Source of the DNA: Glandiceps talaboti
Taxonomy: Eukaryota; Hemichordata; Enteropneusta; Spengelidae
Length of the DNA stretch: 64,000 nucleotides
Reading direction: 5' to 3'
Assembly: GCF_964340395.1 (NCBI RefSeq)
Contig: NC_135555.1
Coordinates: 21,302,447-21,366,446, forward strand
Position numbers and translations under genes: made by a program. Positions 22,304 to 34,660 of the stretch are shown piece after piece. Positions within the stretch are counted from its first letter, which is position 1. The number at the start of each line of letters is the position of its first letter. The notes below the pieces were generated by a model. The model had not been told where the DNA came from. It did not search any database and saw only the letters and a program-made list of their open reading frames with translations.

Positions 22304-22729
22304 TTAATTTTGTAACAAATACTGTTTTAACTGAGATTTAAAAGTAGTCCTGGATTGTATTTTTTTCAATTCTTCAGGTACGGAGTTCCAATGTTTTGCA
22401 GCTGCATACTGAAAATTGTGTTGCGTCAAAGTAAGATTTACTTTTGGAATGTAAAAGTTATCTCTCGTTGTATTCCGAGTGTGATACGTATTTGGTGGTG
22501 TGTTGAAATAGTCGTTAACTGTTTGCGGGAAGTGACCGGCCCTCAAATCAAAAATAAATAAAGAAGTATGAAATTTGCATTGCTGGTGGACACTTTTCCT
22601 AGTTGCTGAAAAAGAGGGGAGGAGGGAGCACCAATATTTGAAAAAGTTATAAAGCGAATAACTTTCTTTTGAAGGTTTAAGATAGGCTTGAGAAATGTAT
22701 TGTATGTATTGCCCCATATCTCTATACAA
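22304..22729 (-). pseudogene. LINE C-terminal segment
   Basis: It continues the element after the frameshift, with FDLRAGHFPQTVNDYF and HWNSVPEELKKIQSRTTFKS. The WN.LP..L....S...FK..L ending is typical of CR1/L2-group ORF2. The first ~45 codons overlap the RT frame and are out of frame. Confidence 0.8.
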
Positions 22730-23967
22730 TATGAGATATGGGGCAAGATCATAGAGTTATACAGCAGAAGAAGAGTAGATTTAGGTACGTAATAGCGAAT
22801 TTTGGAAATTATGCCATTAATTGGAGAAATTGCTTTCCTAACTTTTTCAATGTGTGATGTCCAAAGCATATTTTGATCTAAACACACGCCAAGATAATTG
22901 GTTGACGTTACTTGTGAAATTTGTGAGCGATTGATGCCCAGACTTCCCTCCGTTTTCACCAATCTTTGCGAAGTCTTAATAATCATGAAATTAGTTTTTT
23001 CTACATTGATAGTGAGCCTATTGGCGTCGCACCAGTCACAGACTTTCCTGAAGTCGAAATGGAGTTGATCAAGCTGAATTATATTTGAGGGATTGTTGAT
23101 GAATTGAAACAAGTTTGTGTCGTCGGCAAATAATCGAAATTCAAATGCATCAGTAGCGTTCACAATATCATTGATGTAAATCAGAAAGAGAAGGGGGCCT
23201 AAAATTGAGCCTTGTGGTACTCCACATTGTATTTCGCTATATGGCGAGGTAACATTATTTATACAGACACACTGCTTACGCTGGGAGAGATAACTTTTAA
23301 ACCAAAGTAACGGCAAGCCTCTGACACCATAGTGACTCAGTTTCTGTAGAAGAATACTATGGTCTATTGTGTCAAAGGCTTTCCGCAAATCAATGAATAT
23401 ACCACATGTCAGATATCCATTGTCCAGCTTATTAGCAATACCAGTGATCAGGTCAACCAGGGCAAGCTTAGTACTGTGTTTTTTCCTGAAACCAAACTGA
23501 GTTTTGATGAGGATGTTGTATTTTTCAAAATATATAACAAGTTGATGATTGACAATAGATTCAAACACTTTACTGATTACGGGCAAAATTGTAATGGGGC
23601 GATAATTGCCAACATCGCATGGCGAACCTTTTTTATAAATAGGTATTACCTTGGCAATCTTAAGTAGACTTGGAAAAATACCATTGTTGAGAGAACAGTT
23701 AATTATATGTGTGAGAGGGCATGCAATAATGTGAGCAGCGTGTATAACTAAGAGGGTATTAATTGTGTCCTGACCGGTAGCTTTGCGGGGATCAAGCTTG
23801 AATATTTCTCCAAGGACGTCTTCTTCAGACACGGGGTGAAAGAAAAAGGAGTTGAGGTAGTTCCCATCCAGGTATTGTCTAAAGTCTTTGTTGCTTGTAA
23901 TCTTTTGAGCAAGATTGGGCCCAATACCAGTGAAATAATTATTGAATTCTTGAGCAATATTAAGCAT
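22543..23967 (-). pseudogene. LINE reverse transcriptase segment
   Basis: 474 codons. Residues 1-20 have EFNNYFTGIGPNLA. The RT core follows: KVIPIYKKG (about 106-114), NYRPITILP (121-129), GFRKKHST (159-166), FIDLRKAFDT (191-200), GVPQGSILGP (249-258) and the catalytic FADD (280-283). The RT core is intact in this frame. The frame is lost near its end (about 22570). Confidence 0.92.
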
Positions 23968-24365
23968 GTGTTTCCAGGGTTGTTTGTAGTTAATTTATCG
24001 GGAGAACATTTGGTATGTGTTTTGTTCAACATCTCTTTAATAATAAGCCAAGTTTTGTTGGTGTTGCCAGATGCATTTGAAATTTTATTGGTGTAGTAGT
24101 TTTTCTTAGCCAACCTAAGGAGCTTCGTCAATGTATTCCTGTACCTAGTATACTTATTTTTAATTTGGTTATTCCTTGGGTGATTTTTCATTTTCGAGAA
24201 AAGTTTATGTTTTGTATGTATGGATGTAAATAAGCCCTTTGTGATCCAGGGTCTTTTAATTGACGTTTGTGTTCTTGTAAATGTTTTTATTCGAAGATGT
24301 CTTCTGATAACAGTATGAAATAAATCATTAAAAATATTGTATGCTTCAGACGGATCTTCGCACAT
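23748..24365 (-). pseudogene. LINE segment linking endonuclease and reverse transcriptase
   Basis: It includes RPWITKGL and a basic stretch (KKNYYTNKIS), typical of the region between endonuclease and RT in CR1/Jockey-group elements. The useful frame ends near 23970, where the RT frame takes over. The tail beyond is out of frame. Confidence 0.7.
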
Positions 24366-24400
24366 GTGGACTGGTTGCCAGGATACATTGCTTAGGTCGG

Positions 24401-25393
24401 CTAAGAAGGCCTCTTTGTTGTAATTCCTGAAATCGTAGGTGTGTGTTTTGGTACTGTTTTCAAAAACGTGATGCAGACTTTTAATAATGCCGAAAATTGG
24501 ATAGTGGTCTGAAATGTCTGTTTCAATTGTACCGGACTCAATAAAGTGGTCAGTAATATTTGTGAGGTGTTAGTAACTCTGGTAGGGGTGTTAATTAATT
24601 GTGTCATATTGTATGTATTCAGGAGAGTATTGTAATGAGTAATGGGTGGGCTATCTAAAGATGTGTCAATATTCATATCGCCAAGGAGAATACAATCACG
24701 CCCGTTCACTGACACCTGACCAAGGCATGCTTCTAAACTGTCAATGAATTCATTAAAAGGTGTGTTGGGTCTTCTGTAGATAACGCCTATAACAATCTTT
24801 TTGTTGTTGATCATAGTTTCCCCAAAGATGGATTCGCAGTGATTAATTTTACATGTGTTAATGCGAGAGAAGGACAACGAGTTGTGAAAATACAGAGCGA
24901 CTCCACCACCTTGTGAGGCTTCACGATTACAAGTAACGAAAGTATAGGAAGGCAAATCATAAAGACAGCAATTTGAATCGGGATGTAACCATGTTTCCGT
25001 TAGAGCTATAAAAAGAAAATTTTGATCTAACATGCTTAGAAAGTTAACAAAGCTATCAAAGTTTTTTGTAAGGGATCTGACATTGCAATGTAGGAAAGAA
25101 CATGAACTGTTTAAAAGATTTCTATCAGAATTGAACTGGTTGACTGTGCAAGACTTACAGCTGTATTTGACTATGACTTCTTCGTTCATCATGAAATGAC
25201 TGACATACTTAGAGAATAAGTGATCGAAAAATGTGTTTTTAATGTGCATTAAGTTAGTTTTGTTTGTTTGATATGCTTGTGTGTTTTGTATTCTTGAATT
25301 TTTCATTTTTAGGAGCCTGTAAATGGGACTTGCCGGCCTTCCGTGAAATAAATAAATAAACTGTATGTCAACGAGTTGAGTAATTGGTAACAA
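24401..25393 (-). pseudogene. LINE endonuclease segment (APE type)
   Basis: The open frame carries the conserved endonuclease blocks: LHCNVRSL, an acidic ETWL block, GVALYFHNSLSF, GVIYRRPN and LGDMNID. Near 24575 the meaningful frame shifts: ITDHFIES and TDISDHYPIF, typical of the endonuclease end, read in the neighbouring frame. The first ~90 residues are not recognisable, so the start is uncertain. Confidence 0.85.
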
Positions 25394-25662
25394 AATACAA
25401 CACCTTATTATTCCAAGACAATAGCCCCCGTCACCACGTCCTGGTTTTCACATAATTTTATACATTACACTTTCCTTCAAATGGGGGTCGACACATACAT
25501 TCATAATTCATCAACAATACCGGTGCTTATCCGTCATTGTACGCATTTAGCGAGGAACGCTAGTCTATACCTTCATTACACAGTGTTCACCCCTGTGCAC
25601 GTTACATAAGTTTGTATTCCTGTAAAATAAAAGAATGTGGAGAAATCAACTCCGGACTTTTG

Positions 25663-25876
25663 ATTGGTTGTTTGTCAAATGTAACACGTGTACTCCCTGT
25701 CAAGTGATTGACCAATTTGAAACAAACAACACCTAACTAGTCTTACAAACACAATAGTTTTCCCTGCCACCACCTTTAAAGTGCACCTGGAGGGGTAGAG
25801 GAAAATTTTGATCCTCTAGGTCTGATTGGTTCATGGTTCTCGACAGGAATCTAACATCTTGGGTTGGGTATATAAA
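25663..25876 (+). promoter_or_regulatory. TATA and CCAAT promoter
   Basis: TATATAAA at 25869-25876 is preceded by ATTGG at 25825-25829 (about 45 bases upstream of the TATA box), CCAAT at 25712-25716 and ATTGG at 25663-25667. An expected start site near 25900 would leave a short leader before ATG 25933. The spacing is that of a strong polymerase II promoter. Confidence 0.55.
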
Positions 25877-25932
25877 TGACGCGTGATACATTTACAAACT
25901 GTCTTTGCGACTCCAGCAAACGATAAACAAAG

Positions 25933-26574
25933 ATGGATACTGGTATTGTGCTGCTCACCCTGGTCTATGTCGTCATAGTATATGTCCGAAGCCTTGTACT
26001 GCTGAGAGTGGATGATAGAAGAATATTCCGATGTTTGGTATGGGTCCTGGATGCTGTATGCTGTCTACTTCGCTCACTGGTCGAAAAGAGGAAGTTGGAA
26101 GGAAAAATTGCAATGTGTATCACCGTATGGATGCTGTGTTTGCTTCAGATGTTTGTTCGCCGTACAATAGAGACTGTTCGAGAGTGGAAGTCAATGGTTT
26201 GCGTATTGGTTCGTCAATTTATCATGGTTTGGTCCCTGCGAGAACGTCGAAGGATGGTATATGAGATAAGTCGGTTTGCAATGTTTGTTCTTTCTGCTGC
26301 ATTTGGGCCCGTTGTATGGGAATGGGGGCCATGGTGGCAATTTCGGCGCGGTACCTTTTTTGGCGGGAAGGTGGCGGCCCGGGTTGACAGGTTAGGATTT
26401 AGACGGTTTTGTCAGGAGGAAAGTTTGTCATTGGTTGTTCAAGTGGCACAGACTGTAATATTCCCCATTTTCGAAAACATTAAGAACGCAAAATACAAAT
26501 ACAAAATACATATCACAATTTATCTACGAATAAAAAATACAAATCAAAATTTATCGACAAACAAATTTGAATAG
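25933..26574 (+). CDS. Intronless orphan ORF, predicted membrane protein (213 aa)
   Basis: The ATG sits in a good context (acaaagATGG) downstream of a TATA box and three CCAAT boxes. Hydrophobic segments are visible at residues about 4-25 (IVLLTLVYVVIVYV), 61-76 (IAMCITVWMLCLLQMF) and 118-135 (FAMFVLSAAFGPVVW), separated by arginine-rich loops. This suggests a small multi-pass membrane protein. No family was recognised. The last ~30 residues are AT-driven (K, Y, I, N) and include an AATAAA, so the true end may be earlier. A 77-codon ORF in another frame (26031-26264) overlaps, so the coding frame is not certain. It could also be a non-coding transcript. Confidence 0.4.
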   Translation: MDTGIVLLTLVYVVIVYVRSLVLLRVDDRRIFRCLVWVLDAVCCLLRSLVEKRKLEGKIAMCITVWMLCLLQMFVRRTIETVREWKSMVCVLVRQFIMVWSLRERRRMVYEISRFAMFVLSAAFGPVVWEWGPWWQFRRGTFFGGKVAARVDRLGFRRFCQEESLSLVVQVAQTVIFPIFENIKNAKYKYKIHITIYLRIKNTNQNLSTNKFE

Positions 26575-26769
26575 ATACGTCATACATAGTCATGTACACA
26601 AAGTTGTTCTCGGGTACCCAGATTCCTATAAATTCAGCCACCTCCGGTATACACATTTCTTTCACAACCGAAACAATTGTATTTTGCCATGTTCAAATGA
26701 AAAATCATTGATGTTTATATTAGACTATTTACGAAACACAAACTTGAAAACCATAATTGCCTATAACCA

Positions 26770-27050
26770 CAGAAAACCACTTCTATTTAGGGTCCCATAC
26801 TAAAGTTACCCCAAAACTAGTAAACCAAATGTAAACTTAAAATAGGTTGTTCCTAGAAATACAGACTGTGCCACTTCTAATTAGGGTTCCCATTCTAAAA
26901 TTAACAACTTTCGCAAAAACTAGTTAACTAAATGTAAACTTAAAATAGATTGTTTCTAGAAATACTGACTGTGCCACTTCTAATTAGGGTTAAAGTTTTC
27001 GCAAAATCTAGTTAGTTAGTTTTTTTTCAAGAAATACAAAGTTGAATCGA
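26770..27050. repeat. Short tandem repeat, ~115 bp, about 2.5 copies
   Basis: The blocks gtgccacttctaattagggt, ctagttaactaaatgtaaac and gaaatactgactgtgcc recur two to three times. No gene overlaps it. Confidence 0.75.
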
Positions 27051-27111
27051 AATATTTCTTTCATTAAATTGCTAATCATACAAAATTAAAACCCGTGTAT
27101 TTTGCTCTGCA

Positions 27112-27420
27112 GTGCATATTTTTTTCATACATGTTACAAATTTAAGAGTTATTTCCGTAAAGACATTCTTCTTTGAAGATGATGAAAAAGATAAGTTTGT
27201 TTACAATATTACAAATATAGCTAATAGCCACATAACAACCAACAATGTGTACCAAATTTATTATTCGTTTTGTGATGGTCAGAACATTCATAAATTACAA
27301 TACAAAATAATGTCACCGCTTCAGTTATACTCATGGTATAGTGATCAAATATATGTGTCTCAAAACCAAATTAAGGCTTATGATCTCATCTTTTTGGTCA
27401 AAGATCTATCATTAGATTAA
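27112..27420 (+). other. AT-rich open frame of unknown status (102 codons)
   Basis: The translated sequence (for example KTFFFEDDEKDKFVYNI) is not low in complexity, but no domain, splice partner or promoter was found, and its end runs into the satellite. Coding function is possible but unsupported. Confidence 0.15.
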
Positions 27421-30290
27421 GATGTATTCTGGATGTGTTTATCTCATCAGTGATATTCAAATTAGGGCTTAAAAGACTAAAAATAAAGGAAAGTCTATAA
27501 CAAGATGATCCAATCAGTAATATGCAAATTTGTGCCTAATAATATGTCTTTTTGGTCAAAAATCTATCATTAGATTAAGATGTACTCTTGATGTGTTTAT
27601 CTCATCAGTGATATGCAAATTAGGGCTAAAAACACTAAAACTAAATGTCGATATTTATAAAAAGTCTATAACAAGATGATCCAATCAGTAATATGCAAAT
27701 TAGTGCCTAATAATGTGTCGTTTTGGTCAAAAATCTATCATTAGATTTAGATGTACTCTTGATGTGTTTAATTATCAGTGATATGCAAATTAGAGCTAAA
27801 AAGACTAAGACTAAAAGTCTATATTTACAAAATGTCTAAGATAATCCAATCAGTAATATGCAAATTAGTGCCTAATAATGTGTCTTTTTGGTCAAAAATC
27901 TATCATTAGATTAATATGCATTCTTGATGTGTTTATCTCATCAGTGATATTCAAATTAGGGCTAAGAAGGCTAAAAATAAAAGAAAGCCTATAACAAGAT
28001 GATCCAATCAGTAATATGCAAATTAGTGCCTAATAATATGTCTTTTTGGTCAAAAATCTATCATTAGATTCAGATGTATTCTTGATGTGTTTATCTCTTC
28101 ACTTATATGCAAATTAGGGCTAAAAAGACTAAAACTAAGTCTATATTTACAAAAAGTCTATAACAAGATGATCCAATCAGTAATATGCAAATTAGTGCCT
28201 AATAATGAGTCTTTTTGATCAAAAGTCTATCATTAGATTAAGATGTATTCTTGATGTGTTTATCTCATCAGTGATATGCAAATTAGGGCTAAAAAGACTA
28301 ACAATAAAATAGTCTATAACAAGATGATCCAATCAGTAATATGCAAATTAGTGCCTAATAATGAGTCTTTTTGATCAAAAATCTATCATTAAATTAAGAT
28401 GTATTCTTGATGTGTTTATCTCATCAGTGATATGCAAATTAGCGCTAAAAAGACTAACAATAAAATAAACTATAACAAGATGATCCAATCAGTAATATGC
28501 AAATTAGTGCCTAATAATGTGTCTTTTTGGTCAAAAGTCTATCATTAGATTAAGATGTATTCTTGATGTGTTTATCTCATCACTGATATGCAAATTAGGG
28601 CTAAAAAGACTAAAAATAAAATAGTCTATAACAAGATGATCCAATCAGTAATATGCAAATTAGTGCCTAATAACGTGTCTTTTTGGTCAAAAGTCTATCA
28701 TTAGATTAAGATGTACTCTTGATGTGTTTATCTCATCACTGATATGCAAATTAGGGCTAAAAAGACTCAAACTAAAAGAAAGTCTATAACAAGATGATCC
28801 AATCAGTAATATGCAAATTAGTGCCTAATAATGTCTTTTTGGTCAAAATTCTATCATTAAATTAAGATGTATTCTTGATGTGTTTATCTCATCAGTGATA
28901 TGCAAATTAGGGCTACAAAGACTAAAACTAAAAGTCTATATTTATAAAGTCTATAACAAGATGATCCAATCAGTAATATGCAAATTAGTGCCTAATAACG
29001 TGTCTTTTTGGTCAAAAGTCTATCATTAGATTAAGATGTATTCTTGATGTGTTTATCTCATCACTGATATGCAAATTAGGGCTAAAAAGACTAAAACTAA
29101 AAGAAAGTCTATAACAAGATGATCCAATCAGTAATATGCAAATTAGTGTCTAATAATGTGTCTTTTTGGTCAAGTCTATCATTAGATTAAGATGTACTCT
29201 TGATGTGTTTATCTCATCACTGATATGCAAATTAGGGCTAAAAAGACTCAAACTAAAAGAAAGTCTATAACAAGATGATCCAATCAGTAATATGCAAATT
29301 AGTGCCTAATAATATGTCTTTTTGGTCAAAATTCTATCATTAGATTAAGATGTAATTTTGATGTGTTTATCTCATTAGTTATATGCAAATTAGGGCTAAA
29401 AAGACTAAAACTAAAAGTCTATATTTATAAAGTCTATAACAAGATGATCCAATCAGTAATATGCAAATTAGTGCCTAATAACGTGTCTTTTTGGTCAAAA
29501 ATCTATCAAGAGGTTAAGATGTACTCTTGATGTGTTTATCTCATCAGTGATATGCAAATTAGGGCTAAAAAGACTAAAACTAAAAGTCTATACTTACAAA
29601 AATGCTATAAGAAGATGATCCAATCAGTAATATGCAAATTAGTGTCTGAAAATGTGTCTTTTTGGTCAAAAATCTATCATTAGATTTAGATGTATTCTTA
29701 ATACCATGATCTCATCGGTGATATGCAAATTAGGGCTAAAAAGCCTCAAACTAAAAGTCTATATTTACAAAACGTCTATAACAAGATGATCTCTTCAGTG
29801 ATATGCAAATTAGGGGCTAATAATGTGGCTTTTTGGTCAAAAGTCTATCATTAGTTTAAGATGTATTCTTAATACTATCTCATTGATGATATGCAAATTA
29901 GGGCTAAAAAGCCTAAAACTAACGGTCTTTATTTAAAAAAGTCTATAATAAGATGATCCAATCAGTAATATGCAAATTAGTGCCTAAAAATGTGTCTTTA
30001 TGGTAAAAAATCTATCATTAGTTTAAGATGTATTCTTGATGTGTTTATCTCATCAGTGATATGCAAATTAGGGCTATAAAGACTAAAACTAAGTCTATAT
30101 TTACAAAAGGTCTATAACACGATCCAATCAGTGATATGTAAATTATGATCTAAAAATGTCTTTTTGGTTGTCTATAATTAGATTAAGATGTATTCTTGAT
30201 ATGATAATTTCATCAGTGATATGCAAATTAGGGCTAAAAAGACTACAACTAAAAATCTGTAATTACAAAAAGTCTATAACATGATGATCC
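27370..30290. repeat. Satellite of ~164 bp, about 17 units, with octamer and CCAAT motifs
   Basis: Each unit has two related halves. One has ccaatcagtaATATGCAAAT followed by tagtgcctaataatg; the other has atcagtgATATGCAAAT followed by tagggctaaaaagac. The marker gatgatccaatcag recurs at about 27505, 27676, 27998, 28162, 28322, 28482 and so on to 30122, a mean period near 164 bases. Almost every half-unit keeps the ATGCAAAT octamer. The array ends near 30290. Confidence 0.93.
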
Positions 30291-30294
30291 CCGA

Positions 30295-32555
30295 GCACTG
30301 AGCAAGGACCATTAGTTTTTCACCATTAGAGTAGTTTTTGTTACATGGGAGGAGTTTTAAAAAAAAGTTTTTATAAGAGAACTACCATCTCCCTCATTAA
30401 CCTCTGTAAAAAATAAATAAAATAAAAGCTGTAAAAATATAACTGGTGTAAACCAAAATGCTCCTGTAGGTTGCAATTGGTTTTGCTAAATTAAAACTGA
30501 ATCATAAAAGTTTGATTCAATATTTATCAATTGAAATTTTGAACAAAAATATTATGGTTTACCACACTTGTGTTTCTCTCTCAATCAGAGATCACAATGT
30601 TTAGAAAAGGGAATAGAATTCATCCAGCAAAAGCACTTTTAGTCCCCCAAAGTGAGTGACTATTACAATGGGCTCAGACTTCCAATATCTGATTTCTTTC
30701 AAAACTGGCACAAAGGTGACATGTCATTCGGAAAATATGCCATATTTGTCATCAAAAATCTATATTTTCTGCATAATTAATCATAAAACAAGCTTTATTT
30801 TGAAACCTGGCCTTGAGCTCCCATGGACTATACGGGGAAGGTCTGCTGTAAAGTCTGTATGCATATGTCATAAGGTACATGTACATGTATGATATAGGGT
30901 ATATACTTTTCTAGGCGAGAAGATTTTGGATAACCCTGCCCATCTAGACTGGTTGATTTTATTTTAATTGTAGTTCAAAATATTGATATATTTTTCAAAA
31001 TAATTCTTACAATTGCTAAAAGTAAGATTTCATTTCTCAAAAAATTAATTATTTTTGATCAGTTTTTAGGTATTACATCATATGAACTACCGTCTGCATG
31101 TATTATAGACCTGTATAGTATGTATTTTGAGTGATACAGTTAGTATAAGAAAGAGTCAGACCATTTTTAGGGTGTGTAGTATGACAACAGTTTGGTTTTT
31201 GGGGGTTTCAACATAGCCTCCCTATGTCATTTCACAAAGAGTTGCCCACCTCATCCTGGGATATATGGTCATGTGAACAAAATTAATGAAAGTGGTTTAT
31301 TTTGCCAATACTAGTTCAAAGAAGCACACTTTAGATAAATTTTCTTTGCCGGCCCTACTATTAAATTCTATCTTAATAACAATAATGATAATAATAATAA
31401 TAATAACTTTAGGGTAATAATAATAACATATAATAAATAATCACTAATAAGTAATAAGTACTAATATAATAAATACTAATGTATGATAAATACTAATATA
31501 TAATAAATACTAATATATAGTAAATAAGCACATAATTAGGCACCAATGACTGTTAATTTCTAATTCTCCTTTCATAATTAATTGCACTTAAAGTTGAAAT
31601 AGTATTGGCATTATGGATTACTCTCATTAAACATGTTCATATGACAGGACAACTCTGTGTGAAATGATACTAGGAGGCTTTGCTAAGATTACCAAGCCCT
31701 TACTGTTGTCATACTCCATACCCAAAAATGGAGACACTTTCTAATACCAACTTTATAGCACAAAATAGATACTCTACAGATCTATGATAGATACAGGCGG
31801 CAGTTTGTACGATGAAATAGCTTAAAACTGACCAAATTAACTGTCTTTTGGAAAATGAAATCTCACTTTTAAGAATTGTAATAATGTTTTGAAATTTATA
31901 GATTTATTCTAAGCTGCAACTGAAGCAAAATCTATCAGTCCAGCTGAGCAGGGTTTTCCAAAGTTTTCCAGCCCAGAAAAGTATACAAAAAAACACTGCT
32001 TTCCAGCAGACCTTTCCCACCTATGGGAGTTGTGCACCCCCCCCCCCCCTCCCATATTACTTCTGCAAAAAAAATTTAATTCTCTGAGATAGGACAAAAA
32101 TACACATTTTGATAACACATACAAATTCTACCCACTTTATGCAACTTTAGTCAGTTATTATTTCATAATCAATTTAATAGTATAAAAATGTTTTTGCTTG
32201 ACTTATTCTCATTGGCTTTTCTAACCATTGGGGTCGATTTTTCAGGGAGAAACAGTAGAACAATAAAAAATCAATTAATTATACTGTATTTGCAAATTTA
32301 TACACACAGTTCTTTCATGATAGTGGTTTCCCAAACCTGGGCAAGTTTACCTTCGTCAAGATTTGATTTCTTCCTTTCACCCCATTTCATAAAAAAATAT
32401 TGTCTACAAATTATAACCTTGAAAATTTAATATCAACCATATGGGAGCACTTTGGTAAATGTAATTTATATTGAATGTATTTTTTCATTATTTTATTAAA
32501 TAAAACACAATATATTGACCAAACTGTATTAATACAATTTCCATGCAAGTTTATT
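30295..32555. other. AT-rich stretch without a clear gene
   Basis: It contains a low-complexity ATAATA/TACTAA region at 31380-31530 and a C run at 32037-32049. Upstream exons of the candidate plus-strand gene at 32561 might lie here, but none could be supported. Confidence 0.5.
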
Positions 32556-32560
32556 TTCAG

Positions 32561-32970
32561 GAAGCCAGGCTCGACAAAGATGGACAAATGATGGAAAATG
32601 TGAGTCAAAAAACTTTCTTTTTAATATTTAATATGTGTATACATTGAAAGTTAGATTTAGAAACTTTATTTCTATTTGATTGTCATGTCTGCAATATAAA
32701 ATAAATTTAGAAAATAATATAATTGCATTGTGAGTGAATACTTCAATTCTTATACTATTTCTTAAATTTCTTTCTTTTAGCCTGTGGTGATAAGAAGACC
32801 CAAGACTGATCGATGTATTTGATTATTACGATACTGATGTGTATTTTGCATTTATGTATATCTATTAAAATGTCATTTATGTATTGAAATGTATTTTTAA
32901 GTTATTTTATTAGTAGAACTTTTGGAGGAGTTTAGAAGAACAGAAAAACAGTTTCAGACATCAGCACCAA
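32561..32970 (+). CDS. Three small candidate exons of an unidentified gene
   Basis: Three stretches join in one frame with GT-AG borders: 32561-32599 (acceptor TTATTTTCAG, donor GTGAGT), 32781-32814 (acceptor TTTCTTTTAG, donor GTATTT) and 32914-32970 (acceptor TTTTATTAG, donor GTAAGT). They would encode EARLDKDGQMMEN, PVVIRRPKTDR and LELLEEFRRTEKQFQTSAP. The middle donor is weak. If unused, the frame stops at TGA 32820-32822 and this would be a 3' end. No family was recognised, and neither upstream nor downstream exons were found. Confidence 0.35.
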
Positions 32971-32989
32971 GTAAGTTTTTTGAGGTTTT

Positions 32990-34180
32990 TTTAGTTTGTA
33001 TGGCTGCATGAGTGATTGCTCTTTTAACTATCCCACCTCACCCCTTCCAACATACGTACATCAAATGCACTATCATTTTTGCGTCTCCGGCACCAATTGT
33101 CATATCTGCGCCATCATCTACCTCGCGTTTCGGTCCGTTGTCTTCGCTGCACATGATCATATATTACATATTGACATACACAAACAGCACTCCTCGATTT
33201 TTGTTATCCCTTTCCGTACGTCTGGTTTCTTGTGGATTTTGGTTTTCTCTGACTAGGTGGGTCTCTAGGGTTGATTACTTTGTTGTTTGGTTGGTTGGCG
33301 TTGGTTGGTTGGTTGGTCGGTTGGTCGGTTGGCAATGGTTCGTTGGTTAGTCCTTTGTAGGTTTTACATATTTTTCACTTGCTGTCTATGGCCTTAATCT
33401 CTCATACCAACACACATAAACCTCACAAACCTCCGCCGTGTCGCCGCCATCTCTATTACTGCCGTGTCGCCATCTTTATTTGCCATCACCGTTGTGCGTC
33501 ATATTCATTACAACAATACAATAAAGTCCCCCATTCATTTTAACTTTCTGTATGTATGTTTGTATGGTTTAGAGTTATAATGGCACATTCCATTATAACT
33601 CTTCATACTCGCAGTCAAGCATGTGCATGTATGTTAACCCTCTCCCCCCCCCCCAAAAAAAAAAAGTATGTGTCCTTGTATGGTGATTCAAATTGGCAAC
33701 AAAGAATTGCTTGGCAGCGATGACACCCCTAGCATTGACTAGATAATATGGATTTTAGAGTAATCAATTTTCAATGCGGCCTAAATTCAACTGCATACAG
33801 AGCTCAGTAGAAAGCTATCAAACATTTAATCCTCTTTTTATCAGGGGGGTGGGTTGGTCAATTTCACTACAAACATTCAAATTAAACTCTCAAATCCAGG
33901 GGACCATATAGCCAGAATTACCATACGAGTATGACTACATTCTCAGTCTAAATAATTGTTGGCATAAAAATGCTACTAATGACTGAGTGAATTTAAGGTA
34001 CTATCGTCTTTAGTGTATCCATGGCAGTGTATTTCAAGGCAATATCTATTATATGGTACGTCTACAGAATATCAAGTATACATCACTTACACCTAAAAGC
34101 TATGAATGGTAAGCGTCATCTAGAAGTTCTTTACTTATCTTTGCTGTTCATCTACAATTGATCTGTGCTGTCATGAACAC
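32990..34180. repeat. Dispersed repeat, copy A (uninterrupted)
   Basis: It matches copy B at 35575-36471 plus 39639-39900 in the same order. Shared blocks include acaaagaattgcttggcagc, cccctagcattgactagata and ctatcgtctt/ctatcgtctg. It contains T(C)n(A)n tracts near 33642-33665. Coding function was not recognised. Confidence 0.75.
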
Positions 34181-34660
34181 AGATGAAAAGTGATGTAGCC
34201 TCAAATATTCATCTGAAAGTTGTTCATAAACTGATAAATTTTCATCAAGTCTTCATCAAAGACAGTCTTGAATATTTCAACTTACTAGCCAAGTCAAATT
34301 CAGAATTTTTTATGATAAATATGGCCAATATTTTGTCATCATTGCAAAGGTCACAAAACAAAGCAATGACAAGGTCTCAAAGCTCATTATAAATAAAATG
34401 GGTATTAAGTCATTTAATTTAGGTTTCTATGTATTAAGCTACCAGACTGAGCTTGTGCACAAAATGTGAAGTTTGACATTTGTGCCAGGCTTGGTTGAAA
34501 TTGGTCTATGGATCCCTGCTGTATACTGTGCACTATGATTAATGTTTGGCTATTTGACCTTGAAGATACAGGTCGAGGTCAAAGGTCGAGGTCTCAGAAA
34601 GACCATTATCAATAATATGGATATGGATAATATAACACTCAAACTGGGTCACTATTACAC
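34180..34660. other. Spacer with a short AT-rich ORF
   Basis: A 69-codon plus-strand frame (34183-34392) follows a CACAG but lacks any family feature. A motif gacctt/aggtcgaggtcaaagg lies at 34558-34590. Confidence 0.3.

Larger units (their letters stand above)
22020..25393 (-). mobile_element. Decayed non-LTR retrotransposon (LINE, CR1/L2/Crack-like)
   Basis: On the minus strand an endonuclease region is followed by reverse transcriptase and a C-terminal region. Endonuclease signs: LHCNVRSL, ALTETWL, GVIYRRPN, LLGDMNID. Reverse transcriptase signs: GFRKKHST, DLRKAFDTIDH, GVPQGSILGPLLF, FADDT. The frame is broken by about three frameshifts, near 24575, near 23970 and near 22570. The 3' region has T-rich runs and an AATAAA-like end near 22020-22030. 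Clade placement rests on motif style only. No upstream ORF1 was recognised, so the 5' end may be truncated. Confidence 0.9.
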
